NCBI GenBank assembly: GCA_020050685.1
Contig: JAGVKG010000041.1
Location: forward strand, 20,198-84,197
DNA: 64,000 nucleotides
Source of the DNA: Candidatus Obscuribacterales bacterium
GTDB taxonomy: Bacteria > Cyanobacteriota > Vampirovibrionia > Obscuribacterales > Obscuribacteraceae
Direction of reading: 5' to 3'
A program made the translations under genes and the position numbers. Of this stretch, positions 45,136 to 53,855 are shown piece after piece. The notes under the pieces are model-generated. The model made no database searches. It saw nothing but the letters and a program-made list of their open reading frames with translations, and was not told the DNA's origin. Positions within the stretch are counted from its first letter, which is position 1. Each line of letters starts with the position of its first letter.

Positions 45136-45170
45136 TCCTTAAACCAATAATAAAAGCCTGTAAATGTCAT
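45120..45170 (-). CDS. Aromatic leader peptide 1 (16 aa)
   Basis: Reading frame MTFTGFYYWFKEVHLA then TGA. Six of 16 residues are aromatic, with an unbroken run FYYWF at positions 6-10 covering all three aromatic amino acids. The transcript should begin about 50 bases upstream at the promoter described. The codons after the aromatic run contain the 5' strand of the antiterminator, so ribosome position on this peptide decides between antiterminator and terminator 1. A weak TAGG site lies upstream of the ATG. No other function is visible for so short a frame. Confidence 0.8.
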   Translation of the reverse strand: MTFTGFYYWFKEVHLA

Positions 45171-45225
45171 TTTTTGCCTATTCAAATATCTTTTGAACGA
45201 AAATCCGCCTGCGACGGATTTAATT

Positions 45226-45254
45226 ACCTTATCCCAGGAAAATGCTCCTGTCAA
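45226..45254 (-). promoter_or_regulatory. Sigma-70-type promoter of the aroF leader
   Basis: On the minus strand a perfect -35 box TTGACA (45249-45254) is followed after exactly 17 bases by TAAGGT (45226-45231), which keeps the key T, A and final T of the -10 box. Transcription should begin near 45219. A 7-base inverted repeat AAATCCG/CGGATTT (45201-45207 and 45215-45221) covers the likely start site and could be an operator or a 5' mRNA hairpin. Confidence 0.75.
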
Positions 45255-45261
45255 GTCCATT

Positions 45262-46092
45262 TTAACCTTTTAAGCCTTTCAGGCGCCTGGCTTCAGCTTC
45301 AAGAATCTGGTATTCGCGGGCTAAATTATTGTATTCAGACCGCAAAGTCCTCTCCAAATCTTCGATTGGCTGGCGCCCAGCCTGATTAATCAGCTTTCTT
45401 TCCAGCTCCAACCTCTTTAAGGCCGTTTCCCGCAACTTCAGCTCGAGGTTGTACAAGCCTCGTTCTTCCTTAAGCACACGCTTTTGGTCGTCCTTAAGCT
45501 GATTAGATAGATGTGTCGTGTTCGCTTCGCTCAACTGCAAAGGCGGGCAGTGACTGCCGCTTGGCGGCATAATGCCGGGAATATGATAGTGATCAGCATG
45601 CTTGGCATAATCTCGGCAATGATTTTGATAGAGGCTGTCGGTCTTCCTCAGCTCTGCCAACTCGCCTTCATAATCTCTCAGGTGAGCATTATAGGCTTGA
45701 GCATGTGAAGCAAACTGTGAAGCAAGCAAACTGTATCTCTTTTCTTGCGCTTCAATTTCTTTCAGTCTCAAATCAATGCGATCAGAATGGGCATTGATTG
45801 CTGGTGTTACTTTCGTGATCCCAGCTTTCAAATTTTTCTTTTGCAAACTTTGCACTTGTCCGCGTAATTTTTTTACCTGACGAATGCGTGTCTCTGCCTT
45901 CTTGTGAAATTGCTGCACACGCAACTTAAACTGGTCGTTTTGCTTGGTCAGTTCAACTGCTTCCTTCTCACGCACCGGATCAAGACCAGCTTTCGTCTGA
46001 CTTGCTGCTGGCTGCGCCTGCGCAGATGAATGTGCAAGCGTGCCAAGCACAAACACTAACAGGCAATTCCTAATTGTTGCACTTCTTCTCAC
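45262..46092 (-). CDS. Periplasmic coiled-coil protein of unknown function
   Basis: 276 residues, GTG start. A signal peptide (about 8-27, cleavage near AQAQ) is followed by an almost continuous coiled coil in two blocks (about 38-150 and 195-276) of E/K/L/Q-rich heptads, interrupted by a short His/Pro/Cys-containing linker (YHIPGIMPPSGSHCPP, about 172-187). No enzymatic motif. It lies 9 bases after the upstream exported-protein gene on the same strand; the aroF promoter lies immediately after its stop. Possibly an envelope structural protein; function unknown. Confidence 0.75.
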   Translation of the reverse strand: MRRSATIRNCLLVFVLGTLAHSSAQAQPAASQTKAGLDPVREKEAVELTKQNDQFKLRVQQFHKKAETRIRQVKKLRGQVQSLQKKNLKAGITKVTPAINAHSDRIDLRLKEIEAQEKRYSLLASQFASHAQAYNAHLRDYEGELAELRKTDSLYQNHCRDYAKHADHYHIPGIMPPSGSHCPPLQLSEANTTHLSNQLKDDQKRVLKEERGLYNLELKLRETALKRLELERKLINQAGRQPIEDLERTLRSEYNNLAREYQILEAEARRLKGLKG

Positions 46093-46101
46093 GGTCTATT
46101 C

Positions 46102-46785
46102 TCAGCGCGCAGGACTCGGAACCAAGATCTTACCGCGCACAGAAGTAGTTGTCTTTCCGGCAACCTTATTTCGATAACGGCCAGTTGTTGCCACCATCGG
46201 TGTAGCAACTAACTCCACAGGTGGTTCAACATAACTAACATAATTGCGCACATATAAATTAGTCCCAAGCGCTGTCAGCCTCACACCAGATCTTTTCGGA
46301 CCTTCGAGCAGTTGCGATTCTAAGTTTGCTGCTGCCGACTCAAGTGCCTGTGCGCGTTCCGCAGCCAAACGCACATGGCGAGCCGCCTCCAAGCGAGCAT
46401 TTTGCCGCACCGCATTTTCCCTCACCATTGCTTGATAACGAATTTCCGCTTCCTGTTCTTGATAAAATGCCGATGCGCGTACCGCTCTAAAACCAAGGGT
46501 AGAAATATCGTCTTCCCGTTGAAGACGGATATGATGTGTAATCTGATTGCATTGCTTCAATACGTGACCAGCCCTCGTCATGCCATCATCACGAGCTTTC
46601 GTATGACCTTCTTCTGTTTGCTTCTTAATTGCCGCCACTGCCTGCAAAATACTCTTTTTCGAATCAGGCTCGGCAATTGCTCGGGCCTCATCCTTATATG
46701 TATGCTCAGATGCTGCCAAGCCGGGCATTTGCACTAAAGCTAATGTCAGAGTCAAGATTAAAAGTTCAGTCCCAGACTTATTCAT
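46102..46785 (-). CDS. Exported protein of unknown function
   Basis: 227 residues. There is a signal peptide (about 7-26, GLAASEH) and an Ala/Arg/Glu-rich helical middle (about 60-165), including an RLEAARHVRLAAERAQALE helix. The C-terminal part is beta/basic, rich in Val, Thr and Arg (NLYVRNYVSYVEPPVELVATPM). No known domain recognised. It precedes the coiled-coil gene by 9 bases, so both are probably co-transcribed, and it lies downstream of trpA by 81 bases. It may be an envelope-associated partner of the next gene. Confidence 0.7.
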   Translation of the reverse strand: MNKSGTELLILTLTLALVQMPGLAASEHTYKDEARAIAEPDSKKSILQAVAAIKKQTEEGHTKARDDGMTRAGHVLKQCNQITHHIRLQREDDISTLGFRAVRASAFYQEQEAEIRYQAMVRENAVRQNARLEAARHVRLAAERAQALESAAANLESQLLEGPKRSGVRLTALGTNLYVRNYVSYVEPPVELVATPMVATTGRYRNKVAGKTTTSVRGKILVPSPAR

Positions 46786-46866
46786 AACCGCCTGAATATT
46801 CTTTACGTCTAACCCTAATCGAAATCGCCCTATCTTTGATCATACCTTGTCTTTGCTCATATTTGC

Positions 46867-47691
46867 TCATTGATCAATTTGCTCTTTGACCGCTTTTACC
46901 ATCGAGGTTAAGTAAGCGCCTAAGGTCTTGTCTAGGCTCGAACCGCCATTGCCCAAGCTCCCTTGCACGAGATCAACAATCTTCGATCCAGTAATCACCC
47001 CGTGAGCACCAAGCTTGAGCATCGCCTTAGCTTGTTCGGGCGTTGAAATGCCAAAGCCAACACATAAGGGTAGATCTGTTCTCTTGCCCACTTCGGAAAT
47101 TAATTCTGCCAGCTTCGTATCATATCTTTCTTCTACACCAGTAATTCCCAGCCGTGACACCGCGTACAAGAATCCTTTGGCATATCTGAGAATTAAATCC
47201 AAGCGCTCGGAATTAGTTAGAGGAGAAACAATAAATATGGGCGCGACGTTGTGCTTGCCGCAAGCCAAGGCAATCTCATCGGCAGACTCTGGCGGCAAAT
47301 CAGCAATTAATACACCGTCCACGCCACAGGCAGCTGCGTTTGCATAAAACGTTTCAATTCCTGGTGCTAAAACCATGTTGTAATAAACCAAAAGACCAAT
47401 CGGAATTTGATTATCGATTTTGCGAATATCACGCACAAGCTCCCAGGCATCTTCCACTGTAAAACCACTAGCAATTGTTTCACAAGCCGCCTTTTGAATC
47501 ACAGGGCCATCGGCAACCGGATCGGAAAATGCAATTCCCAGTTCCAGTGCCGCGGCGCCCGAATCAATCATGCATTTGACCGTCTGCAAACAAAGCTCGC
47601 GATTGGGATAGCCAAGTATAGTAAAAGGTATGTATGCCTTTTCTCCTTTGGCTTTTAAATCTTTAAAGCGCTTTTCATATCGATTAGACAT
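46867..47691 (-). CDS. trpA: Tryptophan synthase alpha subunit
   Basis: 274 residues, TIM barrel with the catalytic Glu in [19 protein letters not shown] and Asp in the same block, plus the phosphate-binding GFGISTPEQ near the C-terminus. It cleaves indole-3-glycerol phosphate to indole and glyceraldehyde 3-phosphate and channels indole to TrpB. It overlaps trpB by eight bases and is the last gene of trpEGDCFBA. Length and motifs are typical. Confidence 0.97.
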   Translation of the reverse strand: MSNRYEKRFKDLKAKGEKAYIPFTILGYPNRELCLQTVKCMIDSGAAALELGIAFSDPVADGPVIQKAACETIASGFTVEDAWELVRDIRKIDNQIPIGLLVYYNMVLAPGIETFYANAAACGVDGVLIADLPPESADEIALACGKHNVAPIFIVSPLTNSERLDLILRYAKGFLYAVSRLGITGVEERYDTKLAELISEVGKRTDLPLCVGFGISTPEQAKAMLKLGAHGVITGSKIVDLVQGSLGNGGSSLDKTLGAYLTSMVKAVKEQIDQ

Positions 47692-48850
47692 AAGCCATTA
47701 CCTGTTCCAAATCCTTGTCACCACGACCTGATAAGTTAACCAAAATTGTTTTGCCTTTACCTTTGCCTGAAGCTAGTTGTTTTGCATAAGCCAAAGCATG
47801 TGCTGATTCCAAAGCCGGCATGATGCCTTCTAAGCGCGAGAGTTCTGAGAATGCCTCAAGTGCTTGCTTGTCTGTCGCCGAAGCATAATCTGCCCTTCCT
47901 TCTGATTTTAAAAACGCATGCTCAGGTCCAACGGAAGGATAATCCAAACCCGCCGCAATGCTATAAGTTTCATGCACTTGCCCGTCAGCGTCCTGCAAGA
48001 GCATGCTCTTCATACCGTGTAAGCAACCAGGCGTGCCTTTCTCAAGAACCGCGCCATGCTCATTTGTCTCCAATCCTTTACCAGCCGGTTCAACTCCAAT
48101 TAGCCCGACATTTTTGTCTTCCAAAAATCCAGCAAAAATACCAATAGCATTTGAGCCGCCCCCAATACATGCCACAACATAATCTGGCAAGCTCGAATTC
48201 TGTTCAAGACATTGACGCCGCGCTTCTTCTCCAATCACCTTTTGAAAGAATTTGACAAGTGTGGGAAATGGATGCGGTCCGGCAGCAGTACCGAGCATGT
48301 AATGCGTATTGTGTAAATTGCTTATCCAATCACGCAATGCCTCATTAATTGCATCCTTGAGTGTTCTGCCCCCAGATTTAACCGGATGCACAGTAGCACC
48401 AAGAAGCTTCATGCGAAAGACATTTGGTTTTTGTCTTTCCATATCCACTTCGCCCATATAGACTTCCGTCCTAATTCCCAAAAGCGCACCAACCATTGCC
48501 GCGGCCACACCATGTTGCCCAGCACCAGTTTCAGCAATAATGCGCGTCTTACCCATAGCCTTAGCCAAAAGCGCTTGCCCAATTGCATTGTTGGTTTTAT
48601 GTGCACCACCATGCAATAGATCTTCGCGTTTTAAAAATATTTTTGCCCCCCAAGCATCAGAAAGATTTTTCGCATGATAAAGCGGCGTTGGCCGGCCCGC
48701 CCAAACAGCAAGCAAACGCTCAAACTCGCAAAGAAACTCTTTGTCGACACTCAGTCGCAAAAAGGCTTCTTCCAACTCTTCTAAATTTGGCATCAATGGT
48801 TCCGGTACATAAATGCCACCAAATGCACCAAACTTGCCACTCGATTTCAT
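47684..48850 (-). CDS. trpB: Tryptophan synthase beta subunit
   Basis: 388 residues, PLP enzyme. The PLP lysine lies in [15 protein letters not shown], the phosphate-binding loop is GGGSNAIG, and a glutamate-containing ETGAGQHGV loop is present; it is the TrpB1 type that pairs with TrpA. It makes tryptophan from indole and serine. It overlaps trpF by four bases and trpA by eight. Nothing unusual. Confidence 0.98.
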   Translation of the reverse strand: MKSSGKFGAFGGIYVPEPLMPNLEELEEAFLRLSVDKEFLCEFERLLAVWAGRPTPLYHAKNLSDAWGAKIFLKREDLLHGGAHKTNNAIGQALLAKAMGKTRIIAETGAGQHGVAAAMVGALLGIRTEVYMGEVDMERQKPNVFRMKLLGATVHPVKSGGRTLKDAINEALRDWISNLHNTHYMLGTAAGPHPFPTLVKFFQKVIGEEARRQCLEQNSSLPDYVVACIGGGSNAIGIFAGFLEDKNVGLIGVEPAGKGLETNEHGAVLEKGTPGCLHGMKSMLLQDADGQVHETYSIAAGLDYPSVGPEHAFLKSEGRADYASATDKQALEAFSELSRLEGIMPALESAHALAYAKQLASGKGKGKTILVNLSGRGDKDLEQVMAYV

Positions 48851-49521
48851 ATCGTCACCGCCCTATTTACCAATTGACAAAACCTTTTCATCTTTTCGAG
48901 ATCCTTAAGACCCGGTTCTTTCTCTATGCCGGAGGCAATATCGACTGCAAATGGTTTTGCCTGACTGATCACAACACTTACATTTTCCGGGCTCAAGGCC
49001 CCGGCAAAAAATAGTGGTGGCAAACTTTCGGGACGCTGGCTACAAATAGCCACTGCCTCTTTAAGCCATCCGACCTTATCACCTCGGAATGACTTTGGGC
49101 AATCAATCATTATGTATGGAACGTTATCACTATACTCGGCAACATCTTCCCAACTAAAATCATCAACCATCTCGAATACCTTAATTACCGGCACTGAAAC
49201 TTGCTTGCATTGTTTCGGACTTTCTTCTCCATGCAACTGAACCAAAGGTAAATCCAAGCTCGCAATAATTTTCTCGATAGTCTGATTATCCTGATTGCGA
49301 AATACACCGACTGGTTTGATACTGCTGCCAACTTCTTGATTGACCTTTCTGATCGAATCGACAATTTCTTGTGCCGCCTCCAGGTTGACGCGCCGCGGAC
49401 TTTCTTCAGCGAAGATCAAGCCAATGAAATCAGCACCCAAATCAAGAGCCGCTCGAACATCATGAATATTCGTCATGCCACAAAGTTTGATCTTAGGAGA
49501 TTCTAGATTAGGCATTTCCAC
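48847..49521 (-). CDS. trpF: Phosphoribosylanthranilate isomerase
   Basis: 224 residues, small TIM barrel. The catalytic Cys is in KLCGMTN near the start and the catalytic Asp is in the [14 protein letters not shown] segment. The phosphate-binding end [14 protein letters not shown] is conserved. It isomerises phosphoribosylanthranilate to CdRP. It overlaps trpC by 14 bases and trpB by four, so it is a separate, non-fused TrpF in a compact operon. Confidence 0.96.
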   Translation of the reverse strand: MEMPNLESPKIKLCGMTNIHDVRAALDLGADFIGLIFAEESPRRVNLEAAQEIVDSIRKVNQEVGSSIKPVGVFRNQDNQTIEKIIASLDLPLVQLHGEESPKQCKQVSVPVIKVFEMVDDFSWEDVAEYSDNVPYIMIDCPKSFRGDKVGWLKEAVAICSQRPESLPPLFFAGALSPENVSVVISQAKPFAVDIASGIEKEPGLKDLEKMKRFCQLVNRAVTI

Positions 49522-50287
49522 GAAGCTCCATTAGTTTTGCATCCATGTCTTCGGCTGCCATTAAGACAGAGCCAATCAGAAAACGCTGGGCAAATGGCAA
49601 AAGTTTATCGATGTCATTGCGACACTCAATGCCGGAGGCGGAAACTATGATGACCTCCTTGGGTATCTTTGGTGCAAGTTGCTTAGTCGTTTCCAAATCA
49701 ATTTGCAATGTATCTAGATTGCGATTATTTATCAACAAAACCAAGGGCGTAAGGCTCATCGCGCGCTCAAGCTCGCGCTCATTTTGAATTTCAACCACGG
49801 CAGTCATGCCCAAGTCGCCAATCAAGCGATAGAGTTTTTGCAATTGCTCGTCCGTAAGAATTTTGACAATCAACAACACTGCGTCTGCGCCAGCCGTCCG
49901 AGCCTCATAGACTTGATAAGCGTCAACAACAAAATCCTTACAAAGCACCGGACATTTCGATTTCTGTACAACAGTACTAAGCAACTCTAAACTACCACCA
50001 AAATATTTTTTGTCAGTCAAGCAAGAAATGGCACAAGCATATTTGTCGTAAACTTTGAGAATCTCATCTATATTTACGCTCTTGCGCAAGACACCAGCCG
50101 ATGGCGATGAAGGTTTGATTTCGCAAATCAACTTGATACCATCACCTGCCAAAGCTTGCTCAAACCTGCCATTGCCACAGAGAATCTGTTTGGCCAGATG
50201 ATTCTCCGGACAAATAGCCTTGCGCTCAACAAGCTCCTTGAGCTTATGCGCCACAATTTCAGCTAGAACATTTTGCGAACTTGCCAT
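49508..50287 (-). CDS. trpC: Indole-3-glycerol phosphate synthase
   Basis: 259 residues from ATG 50287, set by an AGAAGG site; upstream extension of the frame runs inside trpD. The motifs CEIKPSSPSAGVLR, VLCKDFVVDAYQVYEARTAGADAVLLI and the phosphate-binding C-terminus (SASGIECRNDIDKL, FLIGSVLM) are present. It closes the indole ring from CdRP. It overlaps the trpD end by 29 bases and trpF by 14. Confidence 0.96.
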   Translation of the reverse strand: MASSQNVLAEIVAHKLKELVERKAICPENHLAKQILCGNGRFEQALAGDGIKLICEIKPSSPSAGVLRKSVNIDEILKVYDKYACAISCLTDKKYFGGSLELLSTVVQKSKCPVLCKDFVVDAYQVYEARTAGADAVLLIVKILTDEQLQKLYRLIGDLGMTAVVEIQNERELERAMSLTPLVLLINNRNLDTLQIDLETTKQLAPKIPKEVIIVSASGIECRNDIDKLLPFAQRFLIGSVLMAAEDMDAKLMELRGNA

Positions 50288-51266
50288 AAACCTTCTTACA
50301 TTCCTCAAACTTCTTCTGCACCAAACCATCTTTGATGATTTTCCTGGCCATAAGCCGGCCATCTTCGATTGAATCTGCTTTACCAACTAGACTTAAACCA
50401 GCGCCTGCGTTAAGCGCGACCATCTCAAAATAAATCGACGAATCGTCTGCTTGGGAAAATATCTTTTGGGCAATTGCAGCATTGTCCTCTACTGTCAATT
50501 TGGATTCGCATTGCGGTATATCGATTTCGGTAGTACCCACAAAAGTTGTTTGCCGGAAATCGTGTTTGTTGATGTAAATCAAGTCGTTTACGCCACTGGG
50601 ATTTAGTTCATCCAGTCCATTTTCTGCACGAACTACCAACGCTAAATCAGTCTTATCTTCTTGCTTCAAAAATGTCGCTAATAAGTGCTGCATTTGTAAC
50701 TCTGACACACCCAGTAGCCTGTAAGCCGGGTCAGTGGGATTGAGCAGAGGACCAATGAAATTAAAAACCGTGCGCACTCCTACTGCTTTACGCAACTTGG
50801 CAAATTCAGCCAGAACTGGGTAGAAAGATGGGGCATAGAGAAATATCAAATTGCAAGAGCCAGCAATTTCTTCTGCCTCATTAATAGGATCCGATTGACC
50901 ACCCGCTTCTCGGAAACCAATGCCTAAGGCTTGCAAAAAATCAAAGCTACCTGATGAGCCACTAGCAGCACGATTGCCAAACTTAACTACCTTGACACCA
51001 GCTGCGGCTAAAACAAATGCCACGACAGTGGACGTATTGAAGTGTGACAAACCGCTACCACCAGTTCCACAACAATCAATGGCATCGTGTCCCAATTTTG
51101 TAAGCACGCCTGACTTATCAACACAAGTCTCTCTCACGGCATGGACGATTGACGACAGTAAAGCCAAACTAATTTTATCTGGTGTTAATTTCAGCAAATA
51201 TTGCCGCGCCTCCTTTTCTGGCAGGCGCATAGCAATAAGATCAGAAATTTGATTTTCGGTTAGCAT
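50259..51266 (-). CDS. trpD: Anthranilate phosphoribosyltransferase
   Basis: 335 residues. The PRPP-binding GTGGSGLSHFNTST loop (about 69-82), KFGNRAASGSSGSFD, and the helical N-terminal domain of nucleoside phosphorylase class III type are all present. It joins anthranilate to PRPP. It is separate from trpG (not fused as in enterics); the two overlap by seven bases. Confidence 0.97.
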   Translation of the reverse strand: MLTENQISDLIAMRLPEKEARQYLLKLTPDKISLALLSSIVHAVRETCVDKSGVLTKLGHDAIDCCGTGGSGLSHFNTSTVVAFVLAAAGVKVVKFGNRAASGSSGSFDFLQALGIGFREAGGQSDPINEAEEIAGSCNLIFLYAPSFYPVLAEFAKLRKAVGVRTVFNFIGPLLNPTDPAYRLLGVSELQMQHLLATFLKQEDKTDLALVVRAENGLDELNPSGVNDLIYINKHDFRQTTFVGTTEIDIPQCESKLTVEDNAAIAQKIFSQADDSSIYFEMVALNAGAGLSLVGKADSIEDGRLMARKIIKDGLVQKKFEECKKVYGKFAKCSS

Positions 51267-51850
51267 CGCTCAATAAAATTCCTCAGAATCTTTTCTCCCA
51301 ATGGCGTACCTATAGATTCCGGATGAAACTGCACACCATACATGGGTGCGCTCTTGTGCTCAAGCGCCATGATCAAACCATGTTTACCTTCGCGAGCAGT
51401 AATTTCCAATTGATCGGGAAATTGCTCATCTGCTGCAACTAGCGAATGATAACGCATAGCTTCAAACACATTCGGCATTCCCTCAAGCAGTTTTGATTTC
51501 TTGGTAATTTCTACACTGCTGGCTTTACCATGCACGATGTGTGGTGCATGGATGACTTTGCCGCCCAGATGATGCACCATACCTTGATGTCCAAGACAGA
51601 CTCCCAGAATAGGACAATTCAATTCCCTTTGCCTGAGAATTACATCCTTGCAAACACCAAAGTCCGAATCTATAGCAGGGTGACCAGGACCAGGAGAAAG
51701 CACCATGCGCGAAGGCTTGAGTTTCGACAACGACTGGAAATCGATTTTGTCATTTCGATAGACTTCAACTTTCTCATCAGTATTTGCTTGCAGCATTTGA
51801 TACAGGTTGAAAGTAAATGAATCATAATTATCAATGATAATCATTGGCAT
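51260..51850 (-). CDS. trpG: Anthranilate synthase glutamine amidotransferase subunit
   Basis: 196 residues, class I glutamine amidotransferase with the nucleophile in GVCLGHQG (about residue 80) and the catalytic His/Glu in GVQFHPESIGT near the C-terminus. It supplies ammonia to TrpE. It follows trpE after one base. The alternative role as PabA for folate synthesis is possible, since no separate pabA is seen, but its place in the operon makes TrpG the main call. Confidence 0.96.
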   Translation of the reverse strand: MPMIIIDNYDSFTFNLYQMLQANTDEKVEVYRNDKIDFQSLSKLKPSRMVLSPGPGHPAIDSDFGVCKDVILRQRELNCPILGVCLGHQGMVHHLGGKVIHAPHIVHGKASSVEITKKSKLLEGMPNVFEAMRYHSLVAADEQFPDQLEITAREGKHGLIMALEHKSAPMYGVQFHPESIGTPLGEKILRNFIERC

Positions 51851-51851
51851 A

Positions 51852-53354
51852 CTAGCAAATCTCCCTCATCGATGTGCTAGTGACTTTAGCGCTTATCATT
51901 TTGTCCGCCATCTTAATTGCTTTCAAGACACTTTTGGCCTTATTGCGCGTCTCCTCGTATTCACAAACCGGATCAGAATCGTAAACAATTCCCGCACCAG
52001 CACTCACATGTGCTTGCCCATTTTTTATTAGCGCAGATCTAATGGCAATAGCACCATCGGTGTTGCCAGCAAAATCAAAATAACCCACAACGCCCGAGTA
52101 AATTCCCCGTCTTTCTGGTTCCAAACCGGAAAGCAAATTCATGGCCCGAATTTTAGGCGCACCAGATACAGTACCGCGTGGAAAACAACTCTGCACCACA
52201 TCAAAGCATGTCTTATCGTCACGCAAACGACCGGATACGTCCGTGGCCAAATGCATGACGTGAGCGTATTTAGTCAACGTAGCAATTTCACCAACACGCA
52301 CAGTGCCTGGCTTGCAAATTCGCCCAAGGTCGTTGCGACCCAGATCAACAAGCATGTGGTGCTCTGCAAGTTCCTTTTCGTTGCTTCGCAATTCCTTAGC
52401 CAATACATCGTCCTCGGCTTCAGTTTCACCACGTGGACGTGTTCCGGCCAAAGCCCGCAAAACCACTTGCCCATTTTGGCATTGCACAAATGTTTCCGGC
52501 GAAGATCCCAAATAAACGAAATCCGGATACTTCAAATAATAAGCGTAAGGCGATGGGTTAATTGCCTGCAAGACACGATAAATATCCAATGGTTCGCTTT
52601 TGATGTCCAAGCCAAAGCGATGCGCCAGTACGATTTGAAAGACCTGCCCTTCATTGATGAATTCTTTGCACTTATGCACAGCCTGAACGTATTCGTCTTT
52701 GTTAAAGGGACCGGTAATCCCAGCAAAAATTTCACTGTCGGACAAATTATTGGCCAAATCATAAAGCGGCTTGAGCTCGGAGCCGGCAAGCAGGCGCTGG
52801 CTCAACATGTTCACATGCTCGGCGCCACGATAAGAAAGCACATGGATACGTCGCGTCAAATGATCGAAGACTACCAGTGAATCATAAAGACCGTAATAGC
52901 CCTCAGGCACTGCCAAAGGATCATTATTTTGCTGCGGAATTTTCTCAAAGTATTTGGTGGCACCATAGCCCAAATAACCAACCAAACCGCCCACAAATGG
53001 CAAACAACCTACCAACTTGGAAACAGCTGCCGGCAATTTACCATAGGCAGGCTCACTTTTAATTACGTCAGCCAATATGGTCAAGGGATTTTCAAATGAC
53101 TGAGAATTCTCGGCACCAGTGCGTCGATCAACAATTGTCGCCAGGCCTGCTTGCAAGCAAATTGTCTTTGCCGGATCAACACCAATAAAAGAAAACCGCG
53201 CCAAACGCGTATCTGTTTCTGTGCTCTCAAACAAGAAGGCTGTATCTTCTTGCTCGCTCAGGCGATGAAAAACACATGACGGCGTAGCCACGTCCGATAA
53301 AAATGAAACAACCGCCGGCGCAATATTATTATTTATATTACTTTGAATTTTCAT
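51852..53354 (-). CDS. trpE: Anthranilate synthase component I
   Basis: 500 residues from ATG 53354; a GTG at 53369 is possible. An N-terminal LFES motif (AFLFESTETDTR) corresponds to the LLES tryptophan-binding motif, so feedback inhibition by Trp is likely. The C-terminal chorismate-binding domain has the conserved FQIVLAHRF, TRPRG, HxMLVDLGRNDLG and GTVSGAPKIRAM segments. It heads trpEGDCFBA. Only about 56 bases separate it from the divergent archease gene, leaving no room for a leader peptide, so attenuation seen at aroF is not repeated here. Confidence 0.97.
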   Translation of the reverse strand: MKIQSNINNNIAPAVVSFLSDVATPSCVFHRLSEQEDTAFLFESTETDTRLARFSFIGVDPAKTICLQAGLATIVDRRTGAENSQSFENPLTILADVIKSEPAYGKLPAAVSKLVGCLPFVGGLVGYLGYGATKYFEKIPQQNNDPLAVPEGYYGLYDSLVVFDHLTRRIHVLSYRGAEHVNMLSQRLLAGSELKPLYDLANNLSDSEIFAGITGPFNKDEYVQAVHKCKEFINEGQVFQIVLAHRFGLDIKSEPLDIYRVLQAINPSPYAYYLKYPDFVYLGSSPETFVQCQNGQVVLRALAGTRPRGETEAEDDVLAKELRSNEKELAEHHMLVDLGRNDLGRICKPGTVRVGEIATLTKYAHVMHLATDVSGRLRDDKTCFDVVQSCFPRGTVSGAPKIRAMNLLSGLEPERRGIYSGVVGYFDFAGNTDGAIAIRSALIKNGQAHVSAGAGIVYDSDPVCEYEETRNKAKSVLKAIKMADKMISAKVTSTSMREIC

Positions 53355-53410
53355 GTTTCTCTTATGCACAAACTAAGCAATTACAAAACGCCGCGTGTAG
53401 AATTACATAG

Positions 53411-53842
53411 ATGAAACCAGGTTTTTCATTTCTCGATCATCCAGCAGACATGGGCTTTTCTGCCTGGGCAGAAAGTCTGCCCGAACTGTATGCCACTTGT
53501 GCCAGAGCGCTCACTTCGACCCTGGTTGATATTGAATCAGTGGGCAAGAGATTGCCGATGACAGTTGAATTGCACGGTGACGATCTTGAAACACTGATGT
53601 TCAACTGGCTTTCGGAAATTCTTTATTTATTCGATGCCGAAAGAATTTTCTTTTCAGAGTACACTGTAACTAGGTTTGAAAATATAGGCGATGACTATCA
53701 CATGCAAGTTGACTTGCACGGTGAAAAATACAATGAGAATACTCAGCAAGTAAAAACTTATGTAAAGGCAATTACCTTTCACCAACTGGCGATTAAACTA
53801 ATCGAAGACGGATTTCAGGCACAAGTGTATTTAGACATTTAG
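53411..53842 (+). CDS. Archease
   Basis: 143 residues with the family's FLDHPADMGFSAWA start (conserved Asp/His-Asp metal-binding region), ELYATCARALTS, the NWLSEILYLFD segment and the C-terminal VKAITFHQLAI and Asp-containing tail. Archease binds metal and speeds the guanylylation step of RtcB RNA ligase. The next gene is rtcB, starting 14 bases downstream. This pairing is well known and supports both calls. Divergent from the trp operon. Confidence 0.95.
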   Translation: MKPGFSFLDHPADMGFSAWAESLPELYATCARALTSTLVDIESVGKRLPMTVELHGDDLETLMFNWLSEILYLFDAERIFFSEYTVTRFENIGDDYHMQVDLHGEKYNENTQQVKTYVKAITFHQLAIKLIEDGFQAQVYLDI

Positions 53843-53855
53843 CAATTTGATCAAA

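Noticed and set aside
53355..53410. Leader peptide or attenuator before trpE
   Set aside because: The gap to the divergent archease gene is too short, and no aromatic-rich frame or terminator is present.
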